Below are positions 7,974 through 15,150 of a DNA stretch of 47,035 bases, in pieces (the first letter of the stretch is position 1; each line of letters starts with the position of its first letter). Both the position numbers and the translations under genes were made by a program. The DNA comes from Comamonadaceae bacterium 2PF (GTDB lineage: Bacteria; Pseudomonadota; Gammaproteobacteria; Burkholderiales; Burkholderiaceae_C): contig SCMV01000031.1 in assembly GCA_005502875.1 (NCBI GenBank), forward strand, positions 1 through 47,035. The letters are read 5' to 3'. The notes below the pieces were generated by a model. The model had not been told where the DNA came from. It did no database searches and was given only the letters and a program-made list of their open reading frames with translations.

Positions 7974-10205
7974 TCAGGCCGCCTCGATCCAGACCGGCAC
8001 GGCGCTGAACGCGGCATTGGCCGAGATGCGATCGGTCTGGCGGTCGTCGGTCAGGTCGTTGATGCTGGCGCCGGCGTGTGCGCTCGCCACCTGCAGCCGC
8101 ACGCCTTCGCGATCGTGGCCCCAGCCGTGGGGCAGGCTGACCACGCCCGAGCGGATGTCGGGCGTGACGTGCACGGGCACCTGGATGCGGCCGGTGCGCG
8201 AGGCCACGGTCACGGTCTGGCCTTCGCTGAGCGCGTGGCGCTGGGCGTCTTCGGGGTGGATCCACAGCGTGCAGCGCGCCTTGCCCGAGACCAGTCTTTC
8301 GCTGTTGTGCATCCAGGAGTTGTTGCTGCGCACCTCGCGCCGGCCGATGAGCTTGAGGGCCGGGCGGCCGGTGTCGCCCTCGGGCAGCGGGGTGGTGAAG
8401 GGCGCGACCAGTTGCGGCAGCTCGCGGCGAATGGCGGCGGGCATCAGGTCGATGCGCTTGCCGCGCGCTTGCAGGGCCTTGCCCAGCGAAGGCTGGAGCG
8501 GTCCCAGGTCGATGCCTTCTGGGTGGGCTCTCAGCTTGTCCATCGTCACGCCACGCTTGGCCGCGCCCGATCGGTTCAGGCCGATGGCCAGCAGGCGCTG
8601 AGGAGGCAGGCGTTTCATCAAGGCGCGCGAGAACAGGCCGGTCAGCCGCGAGCGCACGCCACCACGCTCGAGCGACCAGGTCCGGCGGGCGTAGCGTTGA
8701 GCCAGTTCGCTGTAGATCTCCCAGTCGTGCAGGGTGCCAGGCGCGCGATCGACGATGGCTTCGCTGTAGCGGGCGACGTTGCGCACGGCCAGGTGCAGGA
8801 AGACGAGGTCGTAGTGGTCGTGCTCGACGAAGCAGGTCGGCGGCAGGATGACGTCCGCGTGGCGCGTGGTCTCGTTGACGTAGAAGTCGATGGAGACCAT
8901 GAAGTCGAGTTGAGCGAGCCCTTCGTCGAGCTGGCGGCCATTGGGCGTGGACAGCACCGGGTTGCCGGCGGCCGTGACCAAGGCTTTGATCTGCCCCTTG
9001 CCCGGCGTGAGCATTTCTTCGGCCATGACGGACACCGGCAGCTCGCCACTGAACTCGGGTGCGCCGCGCACGCGGCTTCGCCAGGCGTCGAGGTGGCCGG
9101 GCCCCATCAGCTTCATCTGGATGAGGTTGAGGGCCGGGCTGGTCAGCAGCGCGCCGCCTTCGCGGTCGATGTTGCCGGTCAGCAAGTTGATGACCTGGAT
9201 GGCCCATTGGCAGACCACGCCGTGCGCCTGCGTGGACACGCCCATGCGGCCGTAGGCCACGCCGCCGCCTTGTTGAGAGGCCGCGGCCAGTTCGCGAGCG
9301 ATGCGGCGGGTGGTGGCGGCGTCGATGCCGGTGTGGGTGGCGGTTGCCTCGGGGCTGAAGGGCGCGACGGCGTCGCGCACGGCCTTGACCTGGTCGAGCA
9401 GGGGCTCAAGCGCGCCGGGTTGCGTGAGCTCTTCACCGAACAAGGTGTGGATCAGGCTGAGCAGGAAGGCGGCGTCGCTGCCCGGGTCGATGGCCAGGTG
9501 CTCGTCGGCGATCGCTGCGGTTTCGGTGCGGCGCGGATCGACCACCACCAGCTTGCCGCCTCGGGCCTTGAGGGCCTTGAAGCGCGCGCGCACATCGGGC
9601 ACGGTCATGAGGCTGCCGTTGGAGGCCAGCGGGTTACCTCCCAGCACCAGCATGTACATGGTGCGGTCGATGTCGGGGATGGGGATGGCGAGCTGGTGAC
9701 CGTACAGCCAGTGCGCGACCACGTGGTGGGGCAACTGGTCGGCCGAGGTGGCCGAAAAGCGTGAGCGCGTTTTCAACTGGCTCAGGAACAGGTGGCCGTG
9801 GGTGACGTTGCCCCAGTTGTGCACGTTGGGGTTGCCCTGGTAGACCGCCACAGCGTTGGCGCCGTGTTGCTCACGCACGCTGGCCAGGCCCTCGACGACC
9901 AGGTCGAAGGCCTGCTCCCAGCCGATGGGCTCCCAGCGGGTGACGTCGCCTTCGACCACGCGGCGCACGGGCTGGCGAAGGCGGTCGGGGTCTTCGTGGA
10001 GGTCTTTGAGCGCAACGGCCTTGGGGCAGATGTGGCCGCGCGAGAGCGGGTCGGCGTCGTTGCCCTTGACGCTGATGATGCGCGCTTGCGGGCCTTCGCC
10101 CTGGACCTGGAAAGTCAGGCCGCAGATGGCTTCGCAAAGGTTGCAAACGCCATGTTTGGTCGTGATGGGTGCGTCGGCAGCCGGCGCGGCGGGGGCATGG
10201 GCCAT
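7974..10205 (-). CDS. Molybdopterin-dependent oxidoreductase (FdhA/BisC-type), specificity unknown
   Basis: The 743-residue protein belongs to the DMSO-reductase superfamily. An N-terminal [4Fe-4S] motif is complete (Cys21, Cys24, Cys28, Cys60; CNLCEAIC then GHICPK). Molybdopterin-binding segments follow: VLGGNPLASNGS, VVVDPRRTETA, YGRMGVSTQAHG, and a C-terminal molydop-binding domain from about residue 615 (NNSWMHNSERL, LPHGWGHDREG). No Tat leader is present, so it is cytoplasmic. The region where formate dehydrogenases place Sec or Cys reads SATSADQLPHH, with no Cys. No electron-transfer subunit is adjacent, so the substrate and partner cannot be told; annotation as a formate dehydrogenase or nitrate reductase would be overreach. 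Confidence 0.85.
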   Translation of the reverse strand: MAHAPAAPAADAPITTKHGVCNLCEAICGLTFQVQGEGPQARIISVKGNDADPLSRGHICPKAVALKDLHEDPDRLRQPVRRVVEGDVTRWEPIGWEQAFDLVVEGLASVREQHGANAVAVYQGNPNVHNWGNVTHGHLFLSQLKTRSRFSATSADQLPHHVVAHWLYGHQLAIPIPDIDRTMYMLVLGGNPLASNGSLMTVPDVRARFKALKARGGKLVVVDPRRTETAAIADEHLAIDPGSDAAFLLSLIHTLFGEELTQPGALEPLLDQVKAVRDAVAPFSPEATATHTGIDAATTRRIARELAAASQQGGGVAYGRMGVSTQAHGVVCQWAIQVINLLTGNIDREGGALLTSPALNLIQMKLMGPGHLDAWRSRVRGAPEFSGELPVSVMAEEMLTPGKGQIKALVTAAGNPVLSTPNGRQLDEGLAQLDFMVSIDFYVNETTRHADVILPPTCFVEHDHYDLVFLHLAVRNVARYSEAIVDRAPGTLHDWEIYSELAQRYARRTWSLERGGVRSRLTGLFSRALMKRLPPQRLLAIGLNRSGAAKRGVTMDKLRAHPEGIDLGPLQPSLGKALQARGKRIDLMPAAIRRELPQLVAPFTTPLPEGDTGRPALKLIGRREVRSNNSWMHNSERLVSGKARCTLWIHPEDAQRHALSEGQTVTVASRTGRIQVPVHVTPDIRSGVVSLPHGWGHDREGVRLQVASAHAGASINDLTDDRQTDRISANAAFSAVPVWIEAA

Positions 10206-10301
10206 GAGGCGTCCTCGTGGTGGGATGACCCGTGATCATGCCAGTTTGTCCCTGGCTGCGTATCATCCGGGTTCACCCTGATTTCATCCACGCGCTTGAC
10301 C

Positions 10302-10535
10302 ATGCAACTGCAGCCCAAACACGTTCAGCCCGTCGTCATGGCCGGCATCATGGCTTTCATCATGACGGCCTTCATCACCTGGCTGAACCTGGGGTGGCGA
10401 CCGGATTTCCTCAAGCTGTGGGCCCGCGCTTTCGTGATCGCGTGGCCGGTGGCTTCGCTGGCCGCCTTCGTGGCCTCGCCGATCGCGCCCAGGATCACGC
10501 AGGCGATCTTGCGGTGGGTGAACACGGCCCGCTGA
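10302..10535 (+). CDS. DUF2798-type small membrane protein
   Basis: The protein is 77 residues with two membrane helices: VVMAGIMAFIMTAFITWLNL near the N-terminus and FVIAWPVASLAAFVASPIAP near the C-terminus. The start at 10302 (MQLQPKHVQPV) is preferred to a TTG two codons upstream. Size, the MAFIMTA helix and the RAFVIAWPVA segment are those of DUF2798, a family of two-helix inner-membrane proteins without known function. It diverges from the molybdoenzyme gene across about 96 bp and ends only 4 bp before the stop of the convergent membrane-protein gene. Confidence 0.75.
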   Translation: MQLQPKHVQPVVMAGIMAFIMTAFITWLNLGWRPDFLKLWARAFVIAWPVASLAAFVASPIAPRITQAILRWVNTAR

Positions 10536-10539
10536 GGGC

Positions 10540-11010
10540 TCATTCGGGGCCGAGAGGCGCGCCGCCTGCTGCGGCCTGGTGATCAGCCGGGTGGTGTTCG
10601 GCGGGGCCTGCAGGGCTGCCTTCGGCGTTGGGCGCAGGCTGTGCCCCTTGGCGCTCCAGCCACTGCACCAGCATGGGCGCGGCCACGATCGCCGCCTGTG
10701 AGGTCAGCCAGGGCAGGGCGTGGGCCATGGCCCAGCGCATCAGGCGCCGGCGTTGCGACACCGCCAGGCCTGCTGCCAGCAAACCTGCGGCGATGCTGGC
10801 CCAGGGGTGCCTGGCGATCCAGTCATCGGCCATCCCTTCGGCGAACGCAGCGTCCAAGAGCCCCACGAGTTCAGGGTCGGCGGATGCCCGGGTGGTTTCG
10901 CCGCCCGGCTCGGCGGGCCCACCCGCGCAGCGCAGCACGAGCTGGGTCCTTGTGCGCTCCAGTTGCATCAGGGCCTCGGTGATGCGCGCATTGGTGGTGG
11001 TCGTCGTCAT
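10540..11010 (-). CDS. Small membrane protein in the YqjK position of a yqjDEK-like operon
   Basis: The protein is 156 residues, starting MTTTTTNARITEALMQLERTR at an ATG that overlaps the stop of the holin-like gene by 4 bp. A helical N-terminus is followed by a membrane stretch WASIAAGLLAAGLAVSQRRR, a second hydrophobic segment (LTSQAAIVAAPMLVQWLE) and a low-complexity Ala/Pro/Gly tail. I recognise no named domain. In Escherichia coli the genes yqjD (DUF883), yqjE (holin-like) and yqjK lie in this order, and this gene occupies the yqjK place; that is positional inference, not sequence similarity. Confidence 0.6.
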   Translation of the reverse strand: MTTTTTNARITEALMQLERTRTQLVLRCAGGPAEPGGETTRASADPELVGLLDAAFAEGMADDWIARHPWASIAAGLLAAGLAVSQRRRLMRWAMAHALPWLTSQAAIVAAPMLVQWLERQGAQPAPNAEGSPAGPAEHHPADHQAAAGGAPLGPE

Positions 11011-11477
11011 GGTGTTCCCTGCGACCCGGTTTGACTGGGCAACAGCCAGGTCGCGTCCAGTTGCCACTGCCGCTGCAGGTGCTGCAAGGGCGCAGGCGCT
11101 GGGGTGGCGCGCAAGGCGAGCACGCAAGCCAGGCAAGCCGCGCCACTGAGCGCCGCTGGGGCCGACAGCAGCACCCATTGCAGCGGGCTCCACAGCGGAC
11201 CCAGTGCGCCGGGCACCAGCGCCCAGGCCATCAGCAACAGGCCCATGAAGCCGATGGACAGTCCACCGCTCACGAGGGCGCCGGCGCTCAGCAGCAGCCT
11301 CTTTTGCCAGACCTGCGTGGCCAGGGTCAGCTCGGCGCTGGCGAGCTGACCATAGGCGCGCAGGTGGCTCAAGGCGGCATCGGGGTGTCGCAGCACGGCG
11401 TTGAGGAGGTGTGGCATGGCCTGTGCCTCGGCGGGTGGCGGGGTGGCTTGGGCGTCAGCGGCCGCGGTCGCCGCCAT
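11007..11477 (-). CDS. Phage-holin-family (YqjE-like) membrane protein
   Basis: This is a 156-residue protein with two adjacent hydrophobic helical hairpins: LLLSAGALVSGGLSIGFMGL continuing to about residue 90, then VLLSAPAALSGAACLACVLA. The N-terminal motif MPHLLNAVLRHPDAALSHLRAYGQLASAEL is typical of YqjE/Phage_holin_3_6 proteins; despite the name these are ordinary chromosomal membrane proteins. An internal start at 11417 (MPHLL) would remove a 20-residue Ala/Pro extension and avoid a 23-bp overlap with the upstream gene, so the start is uncertain. It is part of the operon headed by the DUF1328 gene. Confidence 0.75.
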   Translation of the reverse strand: MAATAAADAQATPPPAEAQAMPHLLNAVLRHPDAALSHLRAYGQLASAELTLATQVWQKRLLLSAGALVSGGLSIGFMGLLLMAWALVPGALGPLWSPLQWVLLSAPAALSGAACLACVLALRATPAPAPLQHLQRQWQLDATWLLPSQTGSQGTP

Positions 11478-11763
11478 GGTTTTGGCGGCGGTGGGCCATG
11501 TGGCTGGCGATGACAGCCACCGCTGCGCCAGCGGCCACCGCGATGAGCACCGACTTCAGCGGGTCGCGTCGGATGCGATCCGCCGTGTGGTCGGCGGCCA
11601 GCCGAGCCTTGTCCATCGCCATGGCGCCGGTGGCGCGGGCGATGTCGCTGCCCCGCTCGCCCAGGTGCTTGACGCGGTCAAGGGCGTTGCCTGCGGCGTC
11701 GGCGATGCGGTCAACCTGGCGGCTGGCGACCCGGCTGAGTTCTTGGGTGGACTGTCGGCTCAT
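11455..11763 (-). CDS. DUF883 / YqjD-like membrane-anchored stress protein
   Basis: The product is 102 residues with an amphipathic helical N-terminal two-thirds (VASRQVDRIADAAGNALDRV) and a C-terminal membrane anchor (SVLIAVAAGAAVAVIASHM) followed by a basic tail. This layout is that of YqjD/ElaB (DUF883) proteins; E. coli YqjD is an inner-membrane, ribosome-binding protein made in stationary phase. A near-ideal ribosome-binding site (AAAGGAGCCC) precedes the ATG. It begins 29 bp after the DUF1328 stop and its end overlaps the holin-like gene, so the three or four genes form one operon. Confidence 0.75.
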   Translation of the reverse strand: MSRQSTQELSRVASRQVDRIADAAGNALDRVKHLGERGSDIARATGAMAMDKARLAADHTADRIRRDPLKSVLIAVAAGAAVAVIASHMAHRRQNHGGDRGR

Positions 11764-11792
11764 GGTGGGCTCCTTTCGGTGGATGAAGGGGG

Positions 11793-11954
11793 TCAGCCTC
11801 GCAGCAGGTTCACGAGGAACGATGCGATGGCCATGACCAGGAACACCACGAACAGGATCTTGCCGATGCTGGCCGCGCCGGATGCGATGCCCCCGAAGCC
11901 GAACACGGCGGCGATGAGGGCGATGACGAAGAAGACGACGGCGTAGTGCAGCAT
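11793..11954 (-). CDS. DUF1328 small membrane protein (YtjA-like)
   Basis: This is a 53-residue protein of two membrane helices: [20 protein letters not shown], a short glycine/alanine loop [13 protein letters not shown], then [18 protein letters not shown]. The sequence matches DUF1328, a family of tiny inner-membrane proteins often induced by envelope or osmotic stress. The start at 11954 has a ribosome-binding site (AGGAGCCC). As the most upstream gene of the yqjDEK-like operon it is the one closest to the palindromic site at 12085-12102, 130 bp upstream. Confidence 0.85.
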   Translation of the reverse strand: MLHYAVVFFVIALIAAVFGFGGIASGAASIGKILFVVFLVMAIASFLVNLLRG

Positions 11955-12084
11955 GGCGGGCTCCTGAAGTGGTGAGGCCTGTGCGCCAACCATGTCGTTG
12001 GCGTTGGGTTCACTTTAGGAGCCGTTGGCGGGCCTGCTTGACGGCGCAAGGCTTGTTCGCGCGTCGGTCTCGGAGAGGTGTGTG

Positions 12085-12102
12085 TGTCGGACCAGGCCTA
12101 CA
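12085..12102 (-). promoter_or_regulatory. Palindromic 18-bp operator-like site, copy 1
   Basis: TGTCGGACCAGGCCTACA has two inverted half-sites (TGTCGGAC, and TGTAGGCC on the other strand) around a 2-bp centre. It matches the shared pattern TGTMGGACnnGKCCKACA also found at 14600 and 15106. It overlaps the histidine-kinase stop codon and lies about 130 bp upstream of the DUF1328 start. Confidence 0.5.
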
Positions 12103-13492
12103 CGGCGCCCGTTGCTTCGCCCGGGTCTGTTGGGAGCAGGGGCAGCCGGGCCGTGATGCAGGTGCCATGGCCAGGCACCGAGGTCAGTGAGAGTTCGCCG
12201 CCCGAGGCCTCGACCCGAAAGCGCATGCCGCGCAGGCCATGTCGCCCCAGCCGCGAGGTGTCTGGGTCGAAGCCGATGCCGTCGTCTTCGATGCTGACCA
12301 CGGCGTGCGAACCCTGCTCCAGCAGCCGCACGCGCAGGTGAGTGGCTTGGGCGTATTTGAGCGCGTTGGTGATCGCTTCCTGCACCACGCGGTAAACCGT
12401 GAGCTGGTCATCCGCAGACAAACTGGCGGCTTGCAGGTCTTGCTCGATCTGCAGGCCACTGACCTTGCCTGTGTCGTGCAGCAGCGCCTCGAGTGAAGCG
12501 GCCAGGCCCAGCGTGCGCAGCGAGGACGGGCACAGGTCTTCGATGATGCGGCGCTTGAGCGCGATGCCTTGGTTGAGCGCATCGGTCAGGTGCACGATCT
12601 TGGGCAGCAACTCGGGCAGGTTCTGCTGGATGCGCGGGCGCAGCACGGCCACGTCGAGCTTGGCCGTGGTCAGCAGGGCGCCGAGTTCGTCGTGCAGGTC
12701 GCGGGCCAGGCGTGCGCGCTCGTCTTCTCGGGCGGTCTGGAGGTGGCGAGCCAGGTCGCGCAGGTCGCTGGTGCGGCGCTGCACCTCTTGCTCCAGGCGG
12801 TCCTTCTCGTGCAGCAGCGAGGCTCGCTGTGCTTCGCGCTCGATCATGAGCTGGCGGCCCTGGCGGATGAGCAGGATGAGGATCAGCAGGCTGAGCACCG
12901 TCATCGCGGCGATGCCGATGCGACCGAGCAGCAGCAGCTCCTGGATTTCTTCCAGGCCCTGCGTCACCAGGCGATTGCGATGGGCCATGTTGGCGTCGAA
13001 CTCGTCGCGCATGCGCTGCATGATTTCGCGCCCGATGCCGCTGCGCACCATGTCGATGGCGGCCTCGCGGTTGCCGCTGTCGTGCCGGCGCAGCACCTCC
13101 TGCATCTCGGCGAGTTTCTCGTCAAACAGCTGATCGAGCTTGAGTTGCTTGCTCGGCAGGCTGGCTTCGCCGCTGGCATGGTCGAGCGCATGGATCTCCC
13201 TGAGCGCCACGCGCACGTCGTTGCTGGCGCGCACGTAGGGGTCCAGGTAGTCCTGGCCACCCACGAGCAGGTAGCCGCGTTTGCCCGACTCGGCATCGGT
13301 GACGCGCTGCATGGCGTAGGTCAGCGTCAGCCGGGCCTTGCCCATCTTGGTCAGCGTGCTCAGCTTGTCGCTCTGGCTCTGGTAGGCCAGCTCGGTGATC
13401 ATGAGCATGAAGGCCGCCGCCAGCACCGCCGCAGCGATGCGCCACATGTCCCCATGGGCACCGAGGAAGAGTCGTGAAAGTCTTGAGTTCAT
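12098..13492 (-). CDS. CHASE3-type sensor histidine kinase (HisKA_3, NarL-system type)
   Basis: The protein is 464 residues. One transmembrane helix spans about residues 17-36 and a second about 191-210, enclosing a periplasmic helical domain with the CHASE3-like hallmark TDAESGKRGYLLVGGQDYL. A coiled coil (residues 215-250) leads to a HisKA_3 dimerisation domain with the phospho-accepting His267 in LARDLHDELGALLT, then a HATPase_c domain with VVQEAITNALKYA, IEDDGIGFD and GRHGLRGMRFR. This kinase class pairs with NarL/FixJ-type regulators, and one diverges from it here. Only 16 bp separate the two start codons, so the start at 13492 may be too far upstream; Met at 13447 is an alternative. Confidence 0.9.
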   Translation of the reverse strand: MNSRLSRLFLGAHGDMWRIAAAVLAAAFMLMITELAYQSQSDKLSTLTKMGKARLTLTYAMQRVTDAESGKRGYLLVGGQDYLDPYVRASNDVRVALREIHALDHASGEASLPSKQLKLDQLFDEKLAEMQEVLRRHDSGNREAAIDMVRSGIGREIMQRMRDEFDANMAHRNRLVTQGLEEIQELLLLGRIGIAAMTVLSLLILILLIRQGRQLMIEREAQRASLLHEKDRLEQEVQRRTSDLRDLARHLQTAREDERARLARDLHDELGALLTTAKLDVAVLRPRIQQNLPELLPKIVHLTDALNQGIALKRRIIEDLCPSSLRTLGLAASLEALLHDTGKVSGLQIEQDLQAASLSADDQLTVYRVVQEAITNALKYAQATHLRVRLLEQGSHAVVSIEDDGIGFDPDTSRLGRHGLRGMRFRVEASGGELSLTSVPGHGTCITARLPLLPTDPGEATGAV

Positions 13493-13508
13493 GGCCTAGA
13501 CTGGACGA

Positions 13509-14141
13509 ATGATCCGAATTGGTTTGGTGGACGACCACATCATCGTGCGTGCGGGGCTCAAGCAATACCTGGGCGAGCAGGTTGACCTGCGTGTCACGGG
13601 TGAAGCCGGCAACGGCAAGGAAGCCCTGGAGCTGGCCCGCGGTGGCGAGGTGGATGTGCTGGTGATGGACCTGTCCATGCCCGATGAAAGTGGCGTGGAT
13701 GCGCTGTCGGCGATCAAGGCCCGATTCCCTGACCTGCCGGTGCTCATCCTCAGCGGCTACCCTGAGCAGCACTATGCCACCCACCTGCTCAAGCAGGGCG
13801 CGAGCGGTTACCTCAACAAGGAGTGCGACCCGGGCGAGATCATCGACGCCATCCGCACGGTGTTCAGGGGGCGCAAGTACATCACCGCGGGGGTGGCCGA
13901 GGTGCTGGCCAGTGGGTTGGCCGCGCCGGCCGAGAAGCAGCCGCATGAATTGCTCTCCGAGCGAGAGTTCCAGGTCTTCCTGCGACTGGCCAAAGGCGAA
14001 ACCGTGGGCGCCATGGCCGACAGCCTGGCCTTGAGCGTCAAGACCGTGAGCACCTACCGCACCCGGGTGATGGAAAAGCTCGGCCTGGCCACCAACAGCG
14101 ACTTGACCTACTACGCGCTCAAGAACGGCCTGATCCAGTGA
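13509..14141 (+). CDS. NarL/FixJ-family response regulator with LuxR-type HTH
   Basis: This is a 210-residue two-domain regulator. The receiver domain (1-120) has the acidic pair in GLVDDH, the phosphorylatable Asp54 in VMDLSMPDESG, and the conserved Lys in GASGYLNKECDP. The C-terminal LuxR-type helix-turn-helix (about 145-210) contains LSEREFQVFLRLAKGETVGAMADSL followed by KTVSTYRTRVMEKLGL. It is the obvious partner of the divergent histidine kinase. The family binds 18-bp-scale palindromes (GacA and FixJ are examples), so it is the leading candidate to bind the three TGTMGGAC sites nearby; that link is inference. Confidence 0.93.
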   Translation: MIRIGLVDDHIIVRAGLKQYLGEQVDLRVTGEAGNGKEALELARGGEVDVLVMDLSMPDESGVDALSAIKARFPDLPVLILSGYPEQHYATHLLKQGASGYLNKECDPGEIIDAIRTVFRGRKYITAGVAEVLASGLAAPAEKQPHELLSEREFQVFLRLAKGETVGAMADSLALSVKTVSTYRTRVMEKLGLATNSDLTYYALKNGLIQ

Positions 14142-14163
14142 GCACGGGGCCAGCTGCCGTCGC

Positions 14164-14565
14164 TCAGGCCGCACCGATCGTGTTGGCCAGTTCACCGCAG
14201 TAGGCGATGAGGTCTTCCAACTCACTCGATTTGTCGAAGACCCGGTCGGCGTCGAGCGCCAGGCACCGCTGACGGATGGCGTCGGTGGCGTAGTTGGTGA
14301 GCACCACCTTGTGCACCTGCGGGGCGTGGCGCCGAGCGGTGACCAGCACGTTCAGCCCGATGCCCGATTTCAGGAACACGTCCACGATCATCAGGTCGCA
14401 ACCGGATGGGTGGTTGTGGATCCAGGCCGTGGCGGTTTCTTCGTCGGCGGCCGTGCCCACGACCTGAAGCGGCAGCACCTGTTCCAGGGTGTCGATCAGG
14501 TTGTGCAGGATGATGGGGCTGTCTTCGACGATGAAGCAGCGCAGGGGGGTTGGCGTGCTGGGCAT
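14164..14565 (-). CDS. Stand-alone receiver-domain response regulator
   Basis: The 133-residue protein consists only of a CheY-like receiver domain: FIVEDSPIILHNLID at the N-terminus, Asp62 in MIVDVFLKSGIG, a T/N switch region VVLTNYATDAIR and the conserved Lys in VFDKSSELEDL. No output domain is present, so it probably relays phosphate or acts by protein contact. The start at 14565 was chosen over an upstream in-frame start at 14646 because the receiver fold begins there and the upstream part overlaps the palindromic site. It converges on the NarL-type regulator gene with a 22-bp gap. Confidence 0.88.
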   Translation of the reverse strand: MPSTPTPLRCFIVEDSPIILHNLIDTLEQVLPLQVVGTAADEETATAWIHNHPSGCDLMIVDVFLKSGIGLNVLVTARRHAPQVHKVVLTNYATDAIRQRCLALDADRVFDKSSELEDLIAYCGELANTIGAA

Positions 14566-14593
14566 GTTACCGATTGAATCGGAAACGCAGTCG

Positions 14594-14623
14594 CGCGCGT
14601 GTAGGACTTGTCCGACACGCGCG
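14594..14623 (-). promoter_or_regulatory. Palindromic operator-like site, copy 2 (30-bp dyad)
   Basis: The core TGTAGGACTTGTCCGACA (14600-14617) is flanked on both sides by CGCGCG, extending the dyad to 30 bp with a single mismatched pair. It lies 29-35 bp upstream of the stand-alone receiver gene. It is the most symmetric of the three copies. Confidence 0.6.
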
Positions 14624-14675
14624 CCGTGCGAGCCACCCGATTTCACCGGGTGGAAACTGGGGTGCGATCAGGCGA

Positions 14676-14993
14676 TCAACCGCGCACTTCCAGCGAGTTC
14701 TTGACGGTGCGCACGCCCTTGACCTGTTGGGCCAGCTCCTGAGCGCGGGTCTTCTCGGCGCTGGACTTGGCGAAGCCCGAGAGGATGACCTCGCCGCCCA
14801 GTGTTTCAACGCTGATGGCCGAGGCGTCAACGGACTTGTCTTCCACGAACTTGGCCTTGACCTTGGCGGTGATGGTGGCGTCGTCGATGTACTCGCCCAC
14901 CGTCGATTGCTCGCGGGAGACGGCGCAGCCCGGCAGCGCCGTCAGCGATGCGGCAGCGGCGACGGCGGCGATGAGCATTCGGTTGAGTTGCAT
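14676..14993 (-). CDS. BON-domain lipoprotein (OsmY-like)
   Basis: The protein is 105 residues with a lipoprotein signal peptide ending in the lipobox LPGC (Cys23), followed by one BON domain: GEYIDDATITAKVKAKF, then a beta segment ISVETLGGEVILSGFAKSS and GVRTVKNSLEVRG. BON proteins bind phospholipid or other envelope components and OsmY-type members are induced by osmotic and stationary-phase stress. The ribosome-binding site GGAGAAAAG precedes the ATG closely. Placement next to the two-component genes and 112 bp downstream of a palindromic site fits a stress-response role. Confidence 0.88.
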   Translation of the reverse strand: MQLNRMLIAAVAAAASLTALPGCAVSREQSTVGEYIDDATITAKVKAKFVEDKSVDASAISVETLGGEVILSGFAKSSAEKTRAQELAQQVKGVRTVKNSLEVRG

Positions 14994-15082
14994 GTCTTTT
15001 CTCCTTGGTGCCCCGTGGGGGCTTGCGTGAAGGGGCTTGGGGCCCCGGTGGAGAAATGGTGCATGCTCGAACGGAGGAACCT

Positions 15083-15123
15083 TGTCGGACTGTCGCGCGT
15101 TGGCGTGTAGGACAAGGCCCCGA
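15083..15123 (-). promoter_or_regulatory. Palindromic operator-like site, copy 3, with extra half-site
   Basis: TGTAGGACAAGGCCCCGA (15106-15123) is a degenerate copy with an intact left half. A further half-site TGTCGGAC begins at 15083, 23 bp away, about two helical turns. The two also lie in a larger inverted repeat, CCTTGTC...GACAAGG. The group is 90-130 bp upstream of the BON lipoprotein gene. Confidence 0.45.
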
Positions 15124-15150
15124 CGAGGCCTCGGTCGCTTGCGCGTGGGC

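Noticed and set aside
11007..11477. Holin-family hit as evidence for a prophage
   Set aside because: The neighbours are chromosomal stress genes in a yqjDE-like order and no other phage gene is present.
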